Under the pieces are notes generated by a model. That model was not told where the DNA came from and did not search any database. It saw only the letters and a program-made list of their open reading frames with translations. Positions 44,102 through 53,315 of a stretch of DNA of 64,000 bases are shown one piece after another. Both the position numbers and the translations under genes were made by a program. How positions within the stretch are numbered: the stretch's first letter is position 1; each line of letters starts with the position of its first letter. The DNA is from Gammaproteobacteria bacterium (lineage in GTDB: Bacteria; Pseudomonadota; Gammaproteobacteria; Steroidobacterales; Woeseiaceae): NCBI GenBank assembly GCA_030429005.1, contig JAUIDP010000002.1:62001-126000 (forward strand). Direction: 5' to 3'.

Positions 44102-44935
44102 TTATGAGCGGAACCAGTTGGCAAGCTTGACCAAGAGCCCCTTCCTGGCGGCAAAAGGCTGGTTGACCTGGGCCAGCATGACGGAAACATTGTCCCGCCC
44201 ACCATGGTCATTTGCCAATTCAATCAATTGCTTACCGACGACATCGAGACTAGCATTAAAAGTGGTTATTGTTAAGTGAATATCCTCATCTTCGACCATG
44301 TCCGGCAGGCCGTCCGAGCACAGCAAATAGACGTCCTCGGGGAGTACATCGTATTCATGAACTTCCACCTCGACCGATGCCTCCACGCCAAGCGCCCGGG
44401 TGACGTAATTGCGGTTGGTTGACCGCTGCGCTTCTTCGGCTGAGTAGAAGCCGCGGTCCACAAGTTCCTGCAACAGCGAGTGGTCCAGCGTCACCTGTTC
44501 GAACTTGCCGTCGCGCAGCCGATAGGCTCTCGAATCGCCGACGTGTGCGATCGAGATCTTGTTGTCGTAGAACATGGCGGCAACGATCGTCGTGCCCATG
44601 CCTTCGCAGTGAGTCTGGCTTTGCGCTGTCTGGTAAATGATCTTGTTCGCCCGGTAGACAGCGTCGCGCAATACGATCGATTGTCGCATCAGCCCGCTTT
44701 GCGGGTCGATCTCGTCGCGGTTCTCGCGGGTGGCACCTTCCTCGGCAAGTTCCGTAACAATCTGCACCGCGATTCCGCTTGCGACTTCGCCGGCATTGTA
44801 TCCGCCCATGCCGTCGGCAAGCACCATCAGACCGATGTCCGGGTTCGAACCGATCGCGTCCTCGTTGTGCTCGCGCACGCGACCGGTATCCGTAAGTTCG
44901 GCGAATTCTATTTTTCCACGCAGGCTCTTCGACAT
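44102..44935 (-). CDS. PP2C-family protein serine/threonine phosphatase
   Basis: Mn2+/Mg2+-dependent phosphatase of 277 residues. Metal-binding motifs are intact: VREHNEDA, LADGMGGYNAGE, HVGDSRAYRL, CSDGLPDMVED and GGRDNVSVML. It resembles PppA/PrpC/Stp1 proteins that reverse the work of a partner kinase. It has no membrane helix. The gene lies 23 bases after the kinase stop and 12 before the FHA gene on the same transcript. No type VI secretion genes, a common partner of such trios, are in the window. Confidence 0.92.
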   Translation of the reverse strand: MSKSLRGKIEFAELTDTGRVREHNEDAIGSNPDIGLMVLADGMGGYNAGEVASGIAVQIVTELAEEGATRENRDEIDPQSGLMRQSIVLRDAVYRANKIIYQTAQSQTHCEGMGTTIVAAMFYDNKISIAHVGDSRAYRLRDGKFEQVTLDHSLLQELVDRGFYSAEEAQRSTNRNYVTRALGVEASVEVEVHEYDVLPEDVYLLCSDGLPDMVEDEDIHLTITTFNASLDVVGKQLIELANDHGGRDNVSVMLAQVNQPFAARKGLLVKLANWFRS

Positions 44936-44958
44936 CGCATTAATCTTCTTATATCGCT

Positions 44959-47055
44959 CTACGATACTCTGGCGCAGTTTCTAAGGGCTATGGCCATTTC
45001 GGCCCCGCAAGTAAACCGGTCCTGTGGCTTCTTGGCGAGAGCTTTTGCCAATACTGCATCCACGCTCGGCGGGATACCAGCCCTCATGTGGGATATAGGC
45101 GCTGCTTCCTCGGTAGTAATCTTGGTCATCAATACGGCAATGTTGGTTGCCTTGAACGGTACTTCGCCGGCGAGCAATTCGTACAGGGTAACACCAAGTG
45201 AAAACAAGTCCGAATGACCAGTCAGGTCCTCGGCCGAGAGTTGCTCGGGTGACATGTACATCGGTGTGCCGAGAACGATGCCGGTTTTTGTGTTGTTGTT
45301 GTCAGTCATGCGTGCGACCCCGAAGTCCGTAATCTTGAGAGAGCCTTCCTTCGGGTTGTAGATCAGGTTGGCCGGTTTTATATCCCGGTGAATAACGCCC
45401 TGGTTGTGGGCGTAGTCGAGCGCCTCCGCCGTACAGGCGCAAAGTTCCAGCGCACGTTTCGGGGCCAGCAGGCGCTTCGGGTCGGTAAACTGCTTCAACG
45501 GTATCCCCGGCACGTATTCCATTGCAATGTATGCGAGCCCTTTGTCTTCGCCGGCATCGAATACCGTGATGATGTTCGGGTGGGCCAGGCGTCCGGCCGA
45601 TTCTGCCTCCCGGTAGAATCGCATGCGCGCTTCCTTAAGTTCCTCGTCCTCGAATTCTTTTTCGATTGGAATCGCTTTCAGGGCGACCGGCCGGTTGATG
45701 CGCGGATCCCGGGCGAGGTAAACAGCGCCCATGGCACCACGCCCGATGCGCTTTTCGATGACATAGCGACCGAGCCGGGTCGGTGCACCATTGACGTTCT
45801 GCTGGTTGCCGGACTGCTCCGGTGTACCGTGTGTTCGTTTCATCCATTCGAGCACTGCTTCGGCACGCTCCGGCTTGGCCTGCTGCTCAAATGCCAGGGA
45901 CAGTTTGTACATTGACGTTGCGATGGTGTCCGAGGGCCGGCAACGGCGAAACTCGGCGAATGCGGGCTCCAGGCGTCCGGCCGCAAGAAAGTCCGAGCCG
46001 CGCTTGAACGCATCCTGCAGTTCTTTCTTTTCATCGCCGACGAGCCACATCGTCAACATCGACACACCGAGAAATATCACCACAGGGCGTCCCAGGTCGA
46101 TGCGTACATGCAGTACGTACAGCGACAGGGTTTCGACCAGTAACAGCACGACGACGGCGACGCCAGCCAGCACGGCGATGTCCTTGCGGGAACGGTCTGG
46201 CATGAACAACACGGCAACGATCGCCAGCAGGACCGGAGCCAGCCATTCGAGCGCCGACACCCAGGATGGTGCAATGATTGTGCGATCCTGCTCGACATCG
46301 GCGAGCAGGCTGGCAGTAATTTCGGAGATCGTGACAAACTGACCGGATGGCAGCAGGGCTTCCGCTGCAACCAGTTCCGGCGACGAATCGACGAAAACCG
46401 TGGCACCATCGAGCAACGATTCGTCAGCCCGGCCGGCAAGCAGGTCTTTGTAACTGAGTCGTGGCAATGGCGCGTAGCCAGACGTGTAAATCGCATCCTC
46501 CTCGCTGGACATGCGGTGACTGTGCGCCGCGTCCCGGTTATCGAAGGCAATTGCCAGTGGCAGCGACGGCGACATGACACCGTCGTGCAACAACCAGAGG
46601 GAAGCCCGGCGCAACACGCCGTCGTCATCGCTCTGAAACCCGAGGAAGCCGTCGCGTGTAGCGACGTCCGCGAAGCGATGGCGCGTTGGCACGTAGACCC
46701 GTTTTTCGGTGCTCATCGCAACAGACCAGCCCGGCAGCCGCGCGTCTTCGGCGATCTCCGGGGGCTCAGTCAATACGATTCGGTCCGCGTTACTGGCCGC
46801 CAGTGCAGACAGGACCTGGCCGTAGGTATCGAGTAGTGCGTCATTGTCCTGGCCAGCCGGATCGATGCTGATAATGACGGCGTTGCCCAGCGGCTTCGAA
46901 GGCACGTGCGCTGCGAGGTTGTCGTACAGCACGCGGTCCGCTGCGACGAACCACGGCGCCATCGGGCCGTAGACAAGCAACAGCAGTACGCTGGCGAAAA
47001 TCAGCGCAATCAGCCTGTTTAGCTTTTGCTTCTTATCCGGGGTCAATGCGGTCAC
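44959..47055 (-). CDS. CHASE2-TPR transmembrane serine/threonine protein kinase
   Basis: The 698 residues run: N-terminal helix (about 12-32), an extracytoplasmic CHASE2 domain (about 35-265), two or three helices (about 270-345), a short TPR-like segment (about 350-410) and a Hanks-type kinase at the C-terminus (about 430-690). Kinase motifs are complete: IGRGAMGAVYLA, VALKAIPI, HRDIKPANLIY, DFGVARM and SPEQLS. CHASE2 probably senses a periplasmic signal. Start is GTG at 47055, just after a TATAAT -10. It heads the operon with PP2C and FHA genes. Confidence 0.92.
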   Translation of the reverse strand: MTALTPDKKQKLNRLIALIFASVLLLLVYGPMAPWFVAADRVLYDNLAAHVPSKPLGNAVIISIDPAGQDNDALLDTYGQVLSALAASNADRIVLTEPPEIAEDARLPGWSVAMSTEKRVYVPTRHRFADVATRDGFLGFQSDDDGVLRRASLWLLHDGVMSPSLPLAIAFDNRDAAHSHRMSSEEDAIYTSGYAPLPRLSYKDLLAGRADESLLDGATVFVDSSPELVAAEALLPSGQFVTISEITASLLADVEQDRTIIAPSWVSALEWLAPVLLAIVAVLFMPDRSRKDIAVLAGVAVVVLLLVETLSLYVLHVRIDLGRPVVIFLGVSMLTMWLVGDEKKELQDAFKRGSDFLAAGRLEPAFAEFRRCRPSDTIATSMYKLSLAFEQQAKPERAEAVLEWMKRTHGTPEQSGNQQNVNGAPTRLGRYVIEKRIGRGAMGAVYLARDPRINRPVALKAIPIEKEFEDEELKEARMRFYREAESAGRLAHPNIITVFDAGEDKGLAYIAMEYVPGIPLKQFTDPKRLLAPKRALELCACTAEALDYAHNQGVIHRDIKPANLIYNPKEGSLKITDFGVARMTDNNNTKTGIVLGTPMYMSPEQLSAEDLTGHSDLFSLGVTLYELLAGEVPFKATNIAVLMTKITTEEAAPISHMRAGIPPSVDAVLAKALAKKPQDRFTCGAEMAIALRNCARVS

Positions 47056-47075
47056 TTTCCGTCAATAACGGCGGA

Positions 47076-47103
47076 ATTATAGAAAAAGGCGCGATTTCTT
47101 AAT
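47076..47103 (-). promoter_or_regulatory. Promoter of the kinase-phosphatase-FHA operon
   Basis: On the - strand a perfect TATAAT -10 (47081 down to 47076) lies 16 bases from a weak ATTAAG -35 (47103-47098). Transcription would begin about 14 bases before the GTG start of the kinase, leaving a very short leader. A small inverted repeat, TTCCGT/ACGGCGGAA (about 47057-47076), covers the leader. Confidence 0.55.
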
Positions 47104-47258
47104 GAGATAGGGTTGGCATTTTTATGTAACAAGATGCGCTGGAGGCGGTGCTATCATTGGGCTGCAAAGCACGCAGGCGTCGAATTCCGGGGCTTGCCGG
47201 CCACCGCGTCCGGCAACCCGATAACCCAGAAAAAACTAAATAACTCAGAGTGTTACGA

Positions 47259-48596
47259 ATGGCAAAGCCGAAAACGGCATACGTCTGCAGCGAATGCGGT
47301 GCGCACAGCGTCAAATGGGCCGGTCAGTGCCCCGATTGTGCGGCCTGGAATACCCTGGTGCAGACAACGGTGGCCGCGGCCGGCACCGGCGCCGCGCTGA
47401 CGCCCGCGACGCTGGCATCGTTGCCGGACGACCTGACCCGCCGTGATACGACCGGTTTTGACGAATTCGACCGTGTGCTGGGCGGCGGCCTCGTACCCGG
47501 AGCAGTCATATTGCTCGGCGGCGATCCGGGTGTCGGCAAGTCAACATTGCTGCAGCAGGTTTCGTCCAGCCTGGCAGCCAACCTGTCCGTTTGTTATGCG
47601 ACGGGTGAGGAATCACTGCGCCAGGTCGGCCAGCGTGCGCATCGCCTGGGGCTGGCCGGGTCGCGCATGCAGCTTCTCGCCGCAACATCGATTGAGAACA
47701 TCCTGGAAACGGCTGCCGGCGACAATGCCAATGTACTGGTCATCGATTCGATCCAGACAATGAGTAGCGAAGACTCACCGTCAGCGCCGGGCTCGGTCGC
47801 ACAATTGCGCCAGTGTGTCGGTCGTGTCGTACAGTTTGCCAAACAGCATGAAGTGGCCGTCTTCATTATCGGCCACGTCACCAAGGAAGGTGCAATCGCC
47901 GGTCCACGTGTCGTCGAGCACATGGTGGATACGGTGTTGTATTTCGAGAATGATCCGGCCAGTCGATTTACGATGATTCGCTCGGTGAAAAACCGTTTCG
48001 GTGCCAGTGGCGAAATGGGTGTCTTTGCGATGACCGAGACCGGCTTTCGCCAGGTCAGTAATCCGTCCGCGATCTTCCTGTCGAGAGAGAGTATCGCTGA
48101 ACCAGGCAGCATTGTGACAGCGGCCTGGGAAGGCAGCCGCCCGTTGCTCGTCGAGATCCAGGCGCTGGTCGCGGATGGCAACAGTTCCTATCCGAAGCGC
48201 CTCGCAACAGGCATCGACCAGAATCGCCTGTCACTGCTGCTCGCCGTCCTGCAGCGTCATGGCGATGTTGCGCTGGGGCCGGAGGACGTCTTCGTGAACG
48301 TTGTTGGCGGCCTGCGCATTGCCGAAACCGCCGCCGACCTGCCGGCGTTGCTGGCGATCGTTTCCAGCTTTTGCAACCGCGCTTGCAATGAACGCCTGAT
48401 CAGCTTCGGTGAAGTCGGGCTCGCCGGTGAGATCCGGCCCGTGAAATTCGGCACCGAACGCATCGCGGCAGCCGCGAAACAAGGCTTCACGCACGCGATC
48501 GTGGCGGAATCCAATCGGCCAAAGCGTGTCCCGGACGGCATGCAGGTTACGACGGTACGACGCGTCAGCGAAGCGCTCGATGCCGCGTTCGAATAG
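47259..48596 (+). CDS. radA: DNA repair protein RadA
   Basis: RecA-like branch-migration helicase of recombination repair. The 445 residues begin with a four-cysteine zinc finger (VCSECGAHS, QCPDC), then the ATPase core GGDPGVGKSTLL (Walker A), VLVIDSIQTM (Walker B), the RadA-specific KNRFG motif, and a C-terminal Lon-like domain (LRIAETAADLPALLAI). ATG at 47259 is preferred to TTG at 47250, since MAKPKTAYVC is the usual N-terminus. It is divergent from the kinase operon and converges on the CorC-type gene. Confidence 0.97.
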   Translation: MAKPKTAYVCSECGAHSVKWAGQCPDCAAWNTLVQTTVAAAGTGAALTPATLASLPDDLTRRDTTGFDEFDRVLGGGLVPGAVILLGGDPGVGKSTLLQQVSSSLAANLSVCYATGEESLRQVGQRAHRLGLAGSRMQLLAATSIENILETAAGDNANVLVIDSIQTMSSEDSPSAPGSVAQLRQCVGRVVQFAKQHEVAVFIIGHVTKEGAIAGPRVVEHMVDTVLYFENDPASRFTMIRSVKNRFGASGEMGVFAMTETGFRQVSNPSAIFLSRESIAEPGSIVTAAWEGSRPLLVEIQALVADGNSSYPKRLATGIDQNRLSLLLAVLQRHGDVALGPEDVFVNVVGGLRIAETAADLPALLAIVSSFCNRACNERLISFGEVGLAGEIRPVKFGTERIAAAAKQGFTHAIVAESNRPKRVPDGMQVTTVRRVSEALDAAFE

Positions 48597-48602
48597 CGCC
48601 GA

Positions 48603-49868
48603 TCAGGCTGGCAGGTTGCGTGGGCCGATGCGCACCGATCGTATCCGGGTGCCGTCGGTCGTCACGATTTCGACCGGGTAACCCTCGATTTCGAGGCAGG
48701 TGCCGGGTTCCGGGATGGTCTCCAGCAGTTCCAGGATCAGTCCGTTGATCGTTTTCGGACCATCGGTCGGCATTTCCCATTTTTGCAGGCGATTCAGGTC
48801 GCGGATATTGGTGGTTCCGTCGACCAGGTAGGAGCCGTTGCCTTCGCTGATAATGTCTTCGTCGGCATCGGCCGGGTCGGTTGTGAATTCACCGACGATT
48901 TCCTCGAGGATATCTTCAAGCGTCACGACGCCCTGGATGTCGCCGTACTCATCCACCACCAGTGCGATTCGCAATCGGCGGCGCTGGAACTGCACGAGTT
49001 GCGTGCTCAGCGGCGTGCTTTCGGGGACGAAGTAGGGCTCATCGACCAGCGACTCGATCCTGGCCTTGTCGACTTCGCGTTGCGCAAGATTTGCCAGCCG
49101 GCGTAGATGCAGTACGCCGATGACGTTGTCGATCGTGTCACGGTAGACGGGTAGTCGCGTGTGTTCGCTGGTGCGGATGATGCGATTGATTTCATCTTCA
49201 TCATCGTCGAGGTCGATGCCGACTATTTCATTGTGCGGCACCATGACGTCGTTGACGGCAACCTGCCCGAGGTCGAGGATGCTGAGCAGCATTTGCTGGT
49301 AGCGCCCGGAGATGCGACCGCCGGCTTCGTGCACCAGCGTGCGCAGCTCCTCGCGGGTCAGGGCCTGGAGCTTGGTCTCGCCCGCGCGCACCCCGAACAG
49401 GAACAGGACCCCATTGGCTGCCATGTTGGTCAGCCAGACGAAGGGATACACAATCTTCAGCAACGGGTAGTAGACCATTGATGCCGGAAAAGCGACTTGC
49501 TCCGGATGAAGTGCAGCCAGGGTCTTCGGAGCGGCCTCGGCGAAAATCAAAATCATAAAGGTCACGCCGAACGTACCGATTGCGAACGCTGCCGGCCCGC
49601 CGAGATTCATCGTCACAGCACCTACCAGTGAGGCAGTGAGTACGTTGACCAGGTTGTTGCCCAGAAGAATCAGGCCGATGATGCGATCCGGTCGTTGCAA
49701 CAGGCGCTCGGCGAGCATCGCGCCGCGGTGACCCTGCCGCGCTTTGTGCCGCAGCTGGTAGCGATTGAGGCTCATCAACGCCGTTTCTGAGCCGGAGAAG
49801 AAAGCGGAAAGCAGCAATAAACCAATCAGCAGGCCGGCCAACGTCGTGGGCGACATTTCCTCTATCAC
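48603..49868 (-). CDS. CNNM/CorC-family transporter with CBS pair (YfjD-like)
   Basis: The 421-residue protein has an N-terminal DUF21/CNNM membrane domain (about 1-190, with LSAFFSGSETALMSLNRY), a CBS-domain pair (about 205-325) and a C-terminal CorC_HlyC domain (about 335-420). CNNM proteins transport or regulate magnesium and divalent cations; E. coli YfjD is at the same place beside ypjD and ffh. Start is GTG at 49868 or ATG at 49856 (MSPTTLAG). The CcsA-like gene ends 5 bases upstream, so both are one unit on the - strand. Confidence 0.9.
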   Translation of the reverse strand: MIEEMSPTTLAGLLIGLLLLSAFFSGSETALMSLNRYQLRHKARQGHRGAMLAERLLQRPDRIIGLILLGNNLVNVLTASLVGAVTMNLGGPAAFAIGTFGVTFMILIFAEAAPKTLAALHPEQVAFPASMVYYPLLKIVYPFVWLTNMAANGVLFLFGVRAGETKLQALTREELRTLVHEAGGRISGRYQQMLLSILDLGQVAVNDVMVPHNEIVGIDLDDDEDEINRIIRTSEHTRLPVYRDTIDNVIGVLHLRRLANLAQREVDKARIESLVDEPYFVPESTPLSTQLVQFQRRRLRIALVVDEYGDIQGVVTLEDILEEIVGEFTTDPADADEDIISEGNGSYLVDGTTNIRDLNRLQKWEMPTDGPKTINGLILELLETIPEPGTCLEIEGYPVEIVTTDGTRIRSVRIGPRNLPA

Positions 49869-49873
49869 GTTTG

Positions 49874-50680
49874 CTAACCCCAGCTACGACCCAGGATTTC
49901 TTCCAGTACGAATCGGCTGCCGAAATAGGCCAGGCACAGTATGAAGAAACCCCAGAGATACAGGAACACGGCCCGCCGGCCGCGCCAGCCGAAAAACCGC
50001 CGACCGGTGAGCAGTACGCCGAACAGGACCAGCGCGAGCAGCGACAGCGCAGTCTTGTGCACCAGGTGCTGTGCAAACAGGTTGTCGACGAACGCGAACC
50101 CGGAGACGACAGCGAGCAGCAGCACGGCGAAGCCGCCGGCTGTGATGCCGAACAGCATCTTCTCCGTGGTCTCGAGCGGTGCAAACAGGTGATTCGCAGC
50201 GGACAGCTTGCCAGCCCGCAGCCGCCGGTCCTGAACCAGTGCGTACAGTGCGACGATCGCACCGACAGTCAGCAGCCCGTAAGCGAACATCGATACCAGG
50301 ATATGGGCCTGGATTTGCCAGGTCAGTTGCGCGCCGCTGCCGTGGGCAGGGGCCAGCGCCGTTGCTGTCGAGGTAATGGCGGCCAGTGCCAGCAGGCCCG
50401 CCGACATGCCACGCAGCGTGGCTTCCAGCGCTCCGAGTAGAGCGATCAGCGCCAGTTGAAACCCGATCAGCGAGACGGTCACCGCGATCGTGAACTGCAG
50501 CCCGTCCGTGGTGTAGATCTCGCCGACCAGCAAATGGCCGTGTAGCAGCAGTCCGGCGACGCCGAAGAGACCGGCTGCACCGAGTAACAGGCCGCTTCTT
50601 GCGGCGTTGGCCGGCAGCCGATGCATCGTGAAAGCCACGGCTGACAACAGGTACAGCAAAAGAATTGTGATTTGAAACAC
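49874..50680 (-). CDS. CcsA-like cytochrome c assembly membrane protein (YpjD)
   Basis: The 268-residue protein has eight membrane helices. Conserved features of the CcsA/CcmC-like family are WQIQAHILVSMFAYGLL and VHKTALSLLALVLFGVLLTGRRFFGWRGR, each with a histidine possibly contacting haem, though the WxWD tryptophan motif of true CcsA is missing. E. coli YpjD, its probable counterpart, is next to ffh, and its role is unknown. The start is GTG at 50680. The gene is divergent from the MBL-fold gene, with 82 bases between. Confidence 0.85.
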   Translation of the reverse strand: MFQITILLLYLLSAVAFTMHRLPANAARSGLLLGAAGLFGVAGLLLHGHLLVGEIYTTDGLQFTIAVTVSLIGFQLALIALLGALEATLRGMSAGLLALAAITSTATALAPAHGSGAQLTWQIQAHILVSMFAYGLLTVGAIVALYALVQDRRLRAGKLSAANHLFAPLETTEKMLFGITAGGFAVLLLAVVSGFAFVDNLFAQHLVHKTALSLLALVLFGVLLTGRRFFGWRGRRAVFLYLWGFFILCLAYFGSRFVLEEILGRSWG

Positions 50681-50762
50681 AGAAACCCGTCGTTGCTTGT
50701 CTTAACGTCTGACCTGCAGGCCCTACCTTCGAAAACGCGAGATTCAATACTACCCCAACGCT

Positions 50763-51530
50763 ATGCGTATACGAATTCTTGGTTGCAGCGGGGGCATCGG
50801 CGCCGGGTCCCGCACCTCAGCCATGCTCGTCGACGATGATGTTCTGATTGATGCCGGGACAGGGATTGGCGATCTCGAGTTGAACGATCTCGACTCCATT
50901 CGCCATGTTTTCCTGACGCACGCGCATCTCGATCACATTGCAGGTCTGCCGATGCTCGTGGACCGCGTGTTCGACGAAGACTTTACGACACCGCTGACCG
51001 TCTATGCCCGCGAAGAGACCTTGCGCGCGATCCGGGAACATCTGTTCAACGATACGATCTGGCCGGATTTTTCCCGCTTGCCCTCTGCGGAGCGACCGAT
51101 GCTGCGCTATCACGTTTGCAGTCCGGGCGACACGATTACGATTCGGCATCGCGATTTCTACGCCGTGGATGTTTTGCACACAGTGCCGACGCTCGGCTAC
51201 ACGGTGCAGAATTCCGGCGGCGCGTTTGCCGTTAGTGGCGACACGAAGACCAACGAAACGCTGTGGCCGGTGTTGAATGCCTGCGATGACCTGCGCGTGC
51301 TGGTCATCGAAGTTTCATTCCCGGACGAGATGGAGCAGCTCGCTAACGAGGCCGGCCACTACTGTCCGAAGACACTGACGCGCGACCTGCAGCGACTGGA
51401 TCACGATCCGGAGATCTGGCTGACGGGGATGAAGCCCGGCAAGGAAAACGAAATACTCGAACAGGTCGTCAGGGCAGCTCCGCAACGCCGGATCAGGATG
51501 CTGTCGCGGGGAACGGTACTTACGGTTTAG
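50763..51530 (+). CDS. MBL-fold metallohydrolase (class II cyclic-nucleotide phosphodiesterase-like)
   Basis: A 255-residue cytosolic protein of the metallo-beta-lactamase fold. The zinc motif THAHLDHIAGLP is the first ligand set, AVSGDTK supplies the bridging Asp, and HYCPKTLTRDL holds a later His. IRILGCSGGIGAGSRTSAMLVDD at the N-terminus (broken here for length: IRILGCSGGI, then RTSAMLVDD) is typical of class II 3',5'-cAMP phosphodiesterase-like proteins, though RNase Z relatives look similar. It sits between ypjD and ffh, normally adjacent, with the ffh start 9 bases past its stop. Confidence 0.75.
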   Translation: MRIRILGCSGGIGAGSRTSAMLVDDDVLIDAGTGIGDLELNDLDSIRHVFLTHAHLDHIAGLPMLVDRVFDEDFTTPLTVYAREETLRAIREHLFNDTIWPDFSRLPSAERPMLRYHVCSPGDTITIRHRDFYAVDVLHTVPTLGYTVQNSGGAFAVSGDTKTNETLWPVLNACDDLRVLVIEVSFPDEMEQLANEAGHYCPKTLTRDLQRLDHDPEIWLTGMKPGKENEILEQVVRAAPQRRIRMLSRGTVLTV

Positions 51531-51539
51531 AATAACCGC

Positions 51540-52901
51540 ATGTTTGACAACCTGAGCAGCCGGCTCTCGGAAGCCGCACGAAACCTGTCCGGCCAGGGCC
51601 GGCTTACCGAAAACAATATCAAGGACACGCTGCGGCAAGTGCGTCTCGCATTGCTCGAGGCGGATGTTGCCTTGCCCGTCGTCAAGGCGTTCATCGAGCG
51701 TGTGCGCGAGCGTGCGCTCGGCGAGGAAGTCGGCAAGAGCCTGACACCCGGCCAGCAACTCGTGAAGATATTCCATGCGGAGCTGGTGGCGCTGTTCGGC
51801 AACGAGCATGCGCCGCTCGACCTGCGTGCGCAGCCACCGGTTGTGGTGCTGCTGGCCGGCTTGCAGGGCGCCGGCAAAACGACGACGGCGGCCAAGCTGG
51901 CCCGGCGACTGATCGACAAGGACAAAAAGCGGGTGATGCTGGTCAGTACGGACGTCTACCGTCCGGCTGCAATCCTGCAGCTCGAGACGCTGGCAGGTGA
52001 GGTGGGGGCACTGCATTGCGCGAGCAGCGTCGATGACAAGCCGGTGGAGATCGTCGATCGTGCGATCGGTGAGGCGAAACGCTCGCACGCGGACGTCCTG
52101 ATCATCGATACGGCCGGCAGGTTGCATGTCGACGATGCGATGATGACCGAGGTCGCTGCGGTACACGCACACTCCGGAGCCAGTGAAACCCTGTTTGTCG
52201 TTGACAGCATGGCGGGCCAGGACGCAGTGAATGCGGCCACGGCATTCGACCGGCACCTGCCGCTGACCGGCGTGATATTGACCAAGGCTGACGGCGACGC
52301 GAAGGGTGGTGTTGCGTTGTCGGTGCGGGAAGTCACGGGCAAGCCGATTCGCTATGTTGGTGTCGGCGAGAAAGTCGACGCCCTGGAGGCGTTTCACCCG
52401 GAACGCATGGCGTCGCGCATTCTCGGCATGGGCGACGTGTTGTCGCTGGTCGAGGAGATCGAAAGCAAGGTCAGCAAGGATAAAGCCGAAAAGCTTGCGA
52501 GAAAGGTCAAGAAAGGGCGCGGATTCGATATGACCGACCTCCGTGACCAGCTCGAGCAGATGATCAACATGGGCGGCATGGGCGCACTGCTCGACAAGAT
52601 GCCTTTGCCCGGCAGGATCGACCCGGCGGCGCTGAAGCAGGGCGCCGATGAAAACCAGTTGAAACGCCAGATTGCCATCATCAATTCGATGACACCGGCA
52701 GAGCGCCGCTTCCCGAAAACCATCAACGGCTCCCGGCGCAAGCGCATAGCGGCGGGCTCGGGGCTGCAGGTACAGGACGTCAATCGGCTGCTGAAGCAAT
52801 TTACCCAGATGGAAAAAATGATGAAGAAAATGGCCCGTGGCGGCATGAAAAAAATGCTGCGCGGCATGCCGGGCGGCGGGATGCCGCCGGGTCTGCGCTA
52901 G
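51540..52901 (+). CDS. ffh: Signal recognition particle protein Ffh
   Basis: SRP54 GTPase that binds signal sequences and 4.5S RNA for co-translational membrane insertion. The 453 residues comprise the N domain (MFDNLSSRLSEAARNLSGQG), G domain with GLQGAGKTTTAAKLA, DTAGRLHVD, and TKADGDAKGG, and the methionine-rich M domain (GRGFDMTDLRDQLEQMINMG; TQMEKMMKKMARGGMKKM). The length equals the E. coli protein (453). A promoter for rpsP follows. Confidence 0.98.
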   Translation: MFDNLSSRLSEAARNLSGQGRLTENNIKDTLRQVRLALLEADVALPVVKAFIERVRERALGEEVGKSLTPGQQLVKIFHAELVALFGNEHAPLDLRAQPPVVVLLAGLQGAGKTTTAAKLARRLIDKDKKRVMLVSTDVYRPAAILQLETLAGEVGALHCASSVDDKPVEIVDRAIGEAKRSHADVLIIDTAGRLHVDDAMMTEVAAVHAHSGASETLFVVDSMAGQDAVNAATAFDRHLPLTGVILTKADGDAKGGVALSVREVTGKPIRYVGVGEKVDALEAFHPERMASRILGMGDVLSLVEEIESKVSKDKAEKLARKVKKGRGFDMTDLRDQLEQMINMGGMGALLDKMPLPGRIDPAALKQGADENQLKRQIAIINSMTPAERRFPKTINGSRRKRIAAGSGLQVQDVNRLLKQFTQMEKMMKKMARGGMKKMLRGMPGGGMPPGLR

Positions 52902-52960
52902 GCGGCGTTTGGATACCGATAAGCCACCGATAAACTTAGGTTTTTCGTCGCGGAAAACGC

Positions 52961-52988
52961 TTCACATTTGAATCCAAGTCGGTACAAT
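52961..52988 (+). promoter_or_regulatory. Promoter of the rpsP-rimM-trmD-rplS operon
   Basis: TTCACA at 52961-52966 and TACAAT at 52983-52988, spacer 16 bases, stand 70 bases before the rpsP ATG. The base run GCGCGC directly after the -10 is a GC-rich discriminator, as in rRNA and ribosomal-protein promoters under stringent control. Pattern match only. Confidence 0.6.
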
Positions 52989-53057
52989 GCGCGCTACTCG
53001 GGGCTAGCCCGAGATCAGGCGTGTCCGCCTGTCACGGAATCAAACAACGGAAGAGTA

Positions 53058-53315
53058 ATGGTTAGTATCAGACTTTCGCGCGCTGGCGCGAAAAAACGTC
53101 CTTTTTATCACCTGGTGGTCACCGACAGCCGCAATCGTCGGGACGGCCGGTACATCGAGCGTGTGGGCTACTTCAACCCGGTGGGCAAGGAGCACGAAGA
53201 GAACCTGCGGATCGACATCGAGCGTGTGGATCACTGGATTGGCCAGGGCGCCAAGCCGTCAGAACGTGTTGCGTCGCTGTTGAAAGCGCATCGCAAGGCC
53301 CAGGCTGCCAGCTGA
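53058..53315 (+). CDS. rpsP: 30S ribosomal protein S16
   Basis: The 85 residues start [20 protein letters not shown], the S16 signature, then [22 protein letters not shown] at 53058 follows GGAAGAG; an in-frame start at 52968 lies before the promoter. S16 stabilises the 30S body. The gene heads the rpsP-rimM-trmD-rplS operon, and its stop may overlap a non-standard rimM start. Confidence 0.98.
   Translation: MVSIRLSRAGAKKRPFYHLVVTDSRNRRDGRYIERVGYFNPVGKEHEENLRIDIERVDHWIGQGAKPSERVASLLKAHRKAQAAS

Noticed and set aside
51315-52799. 494-codon open frame on the - strand opposite ffh
   Set aside because: It is the antisense shadow of ffh in high-GC sequence: no family motif, odd composition and no ribosome binding site.
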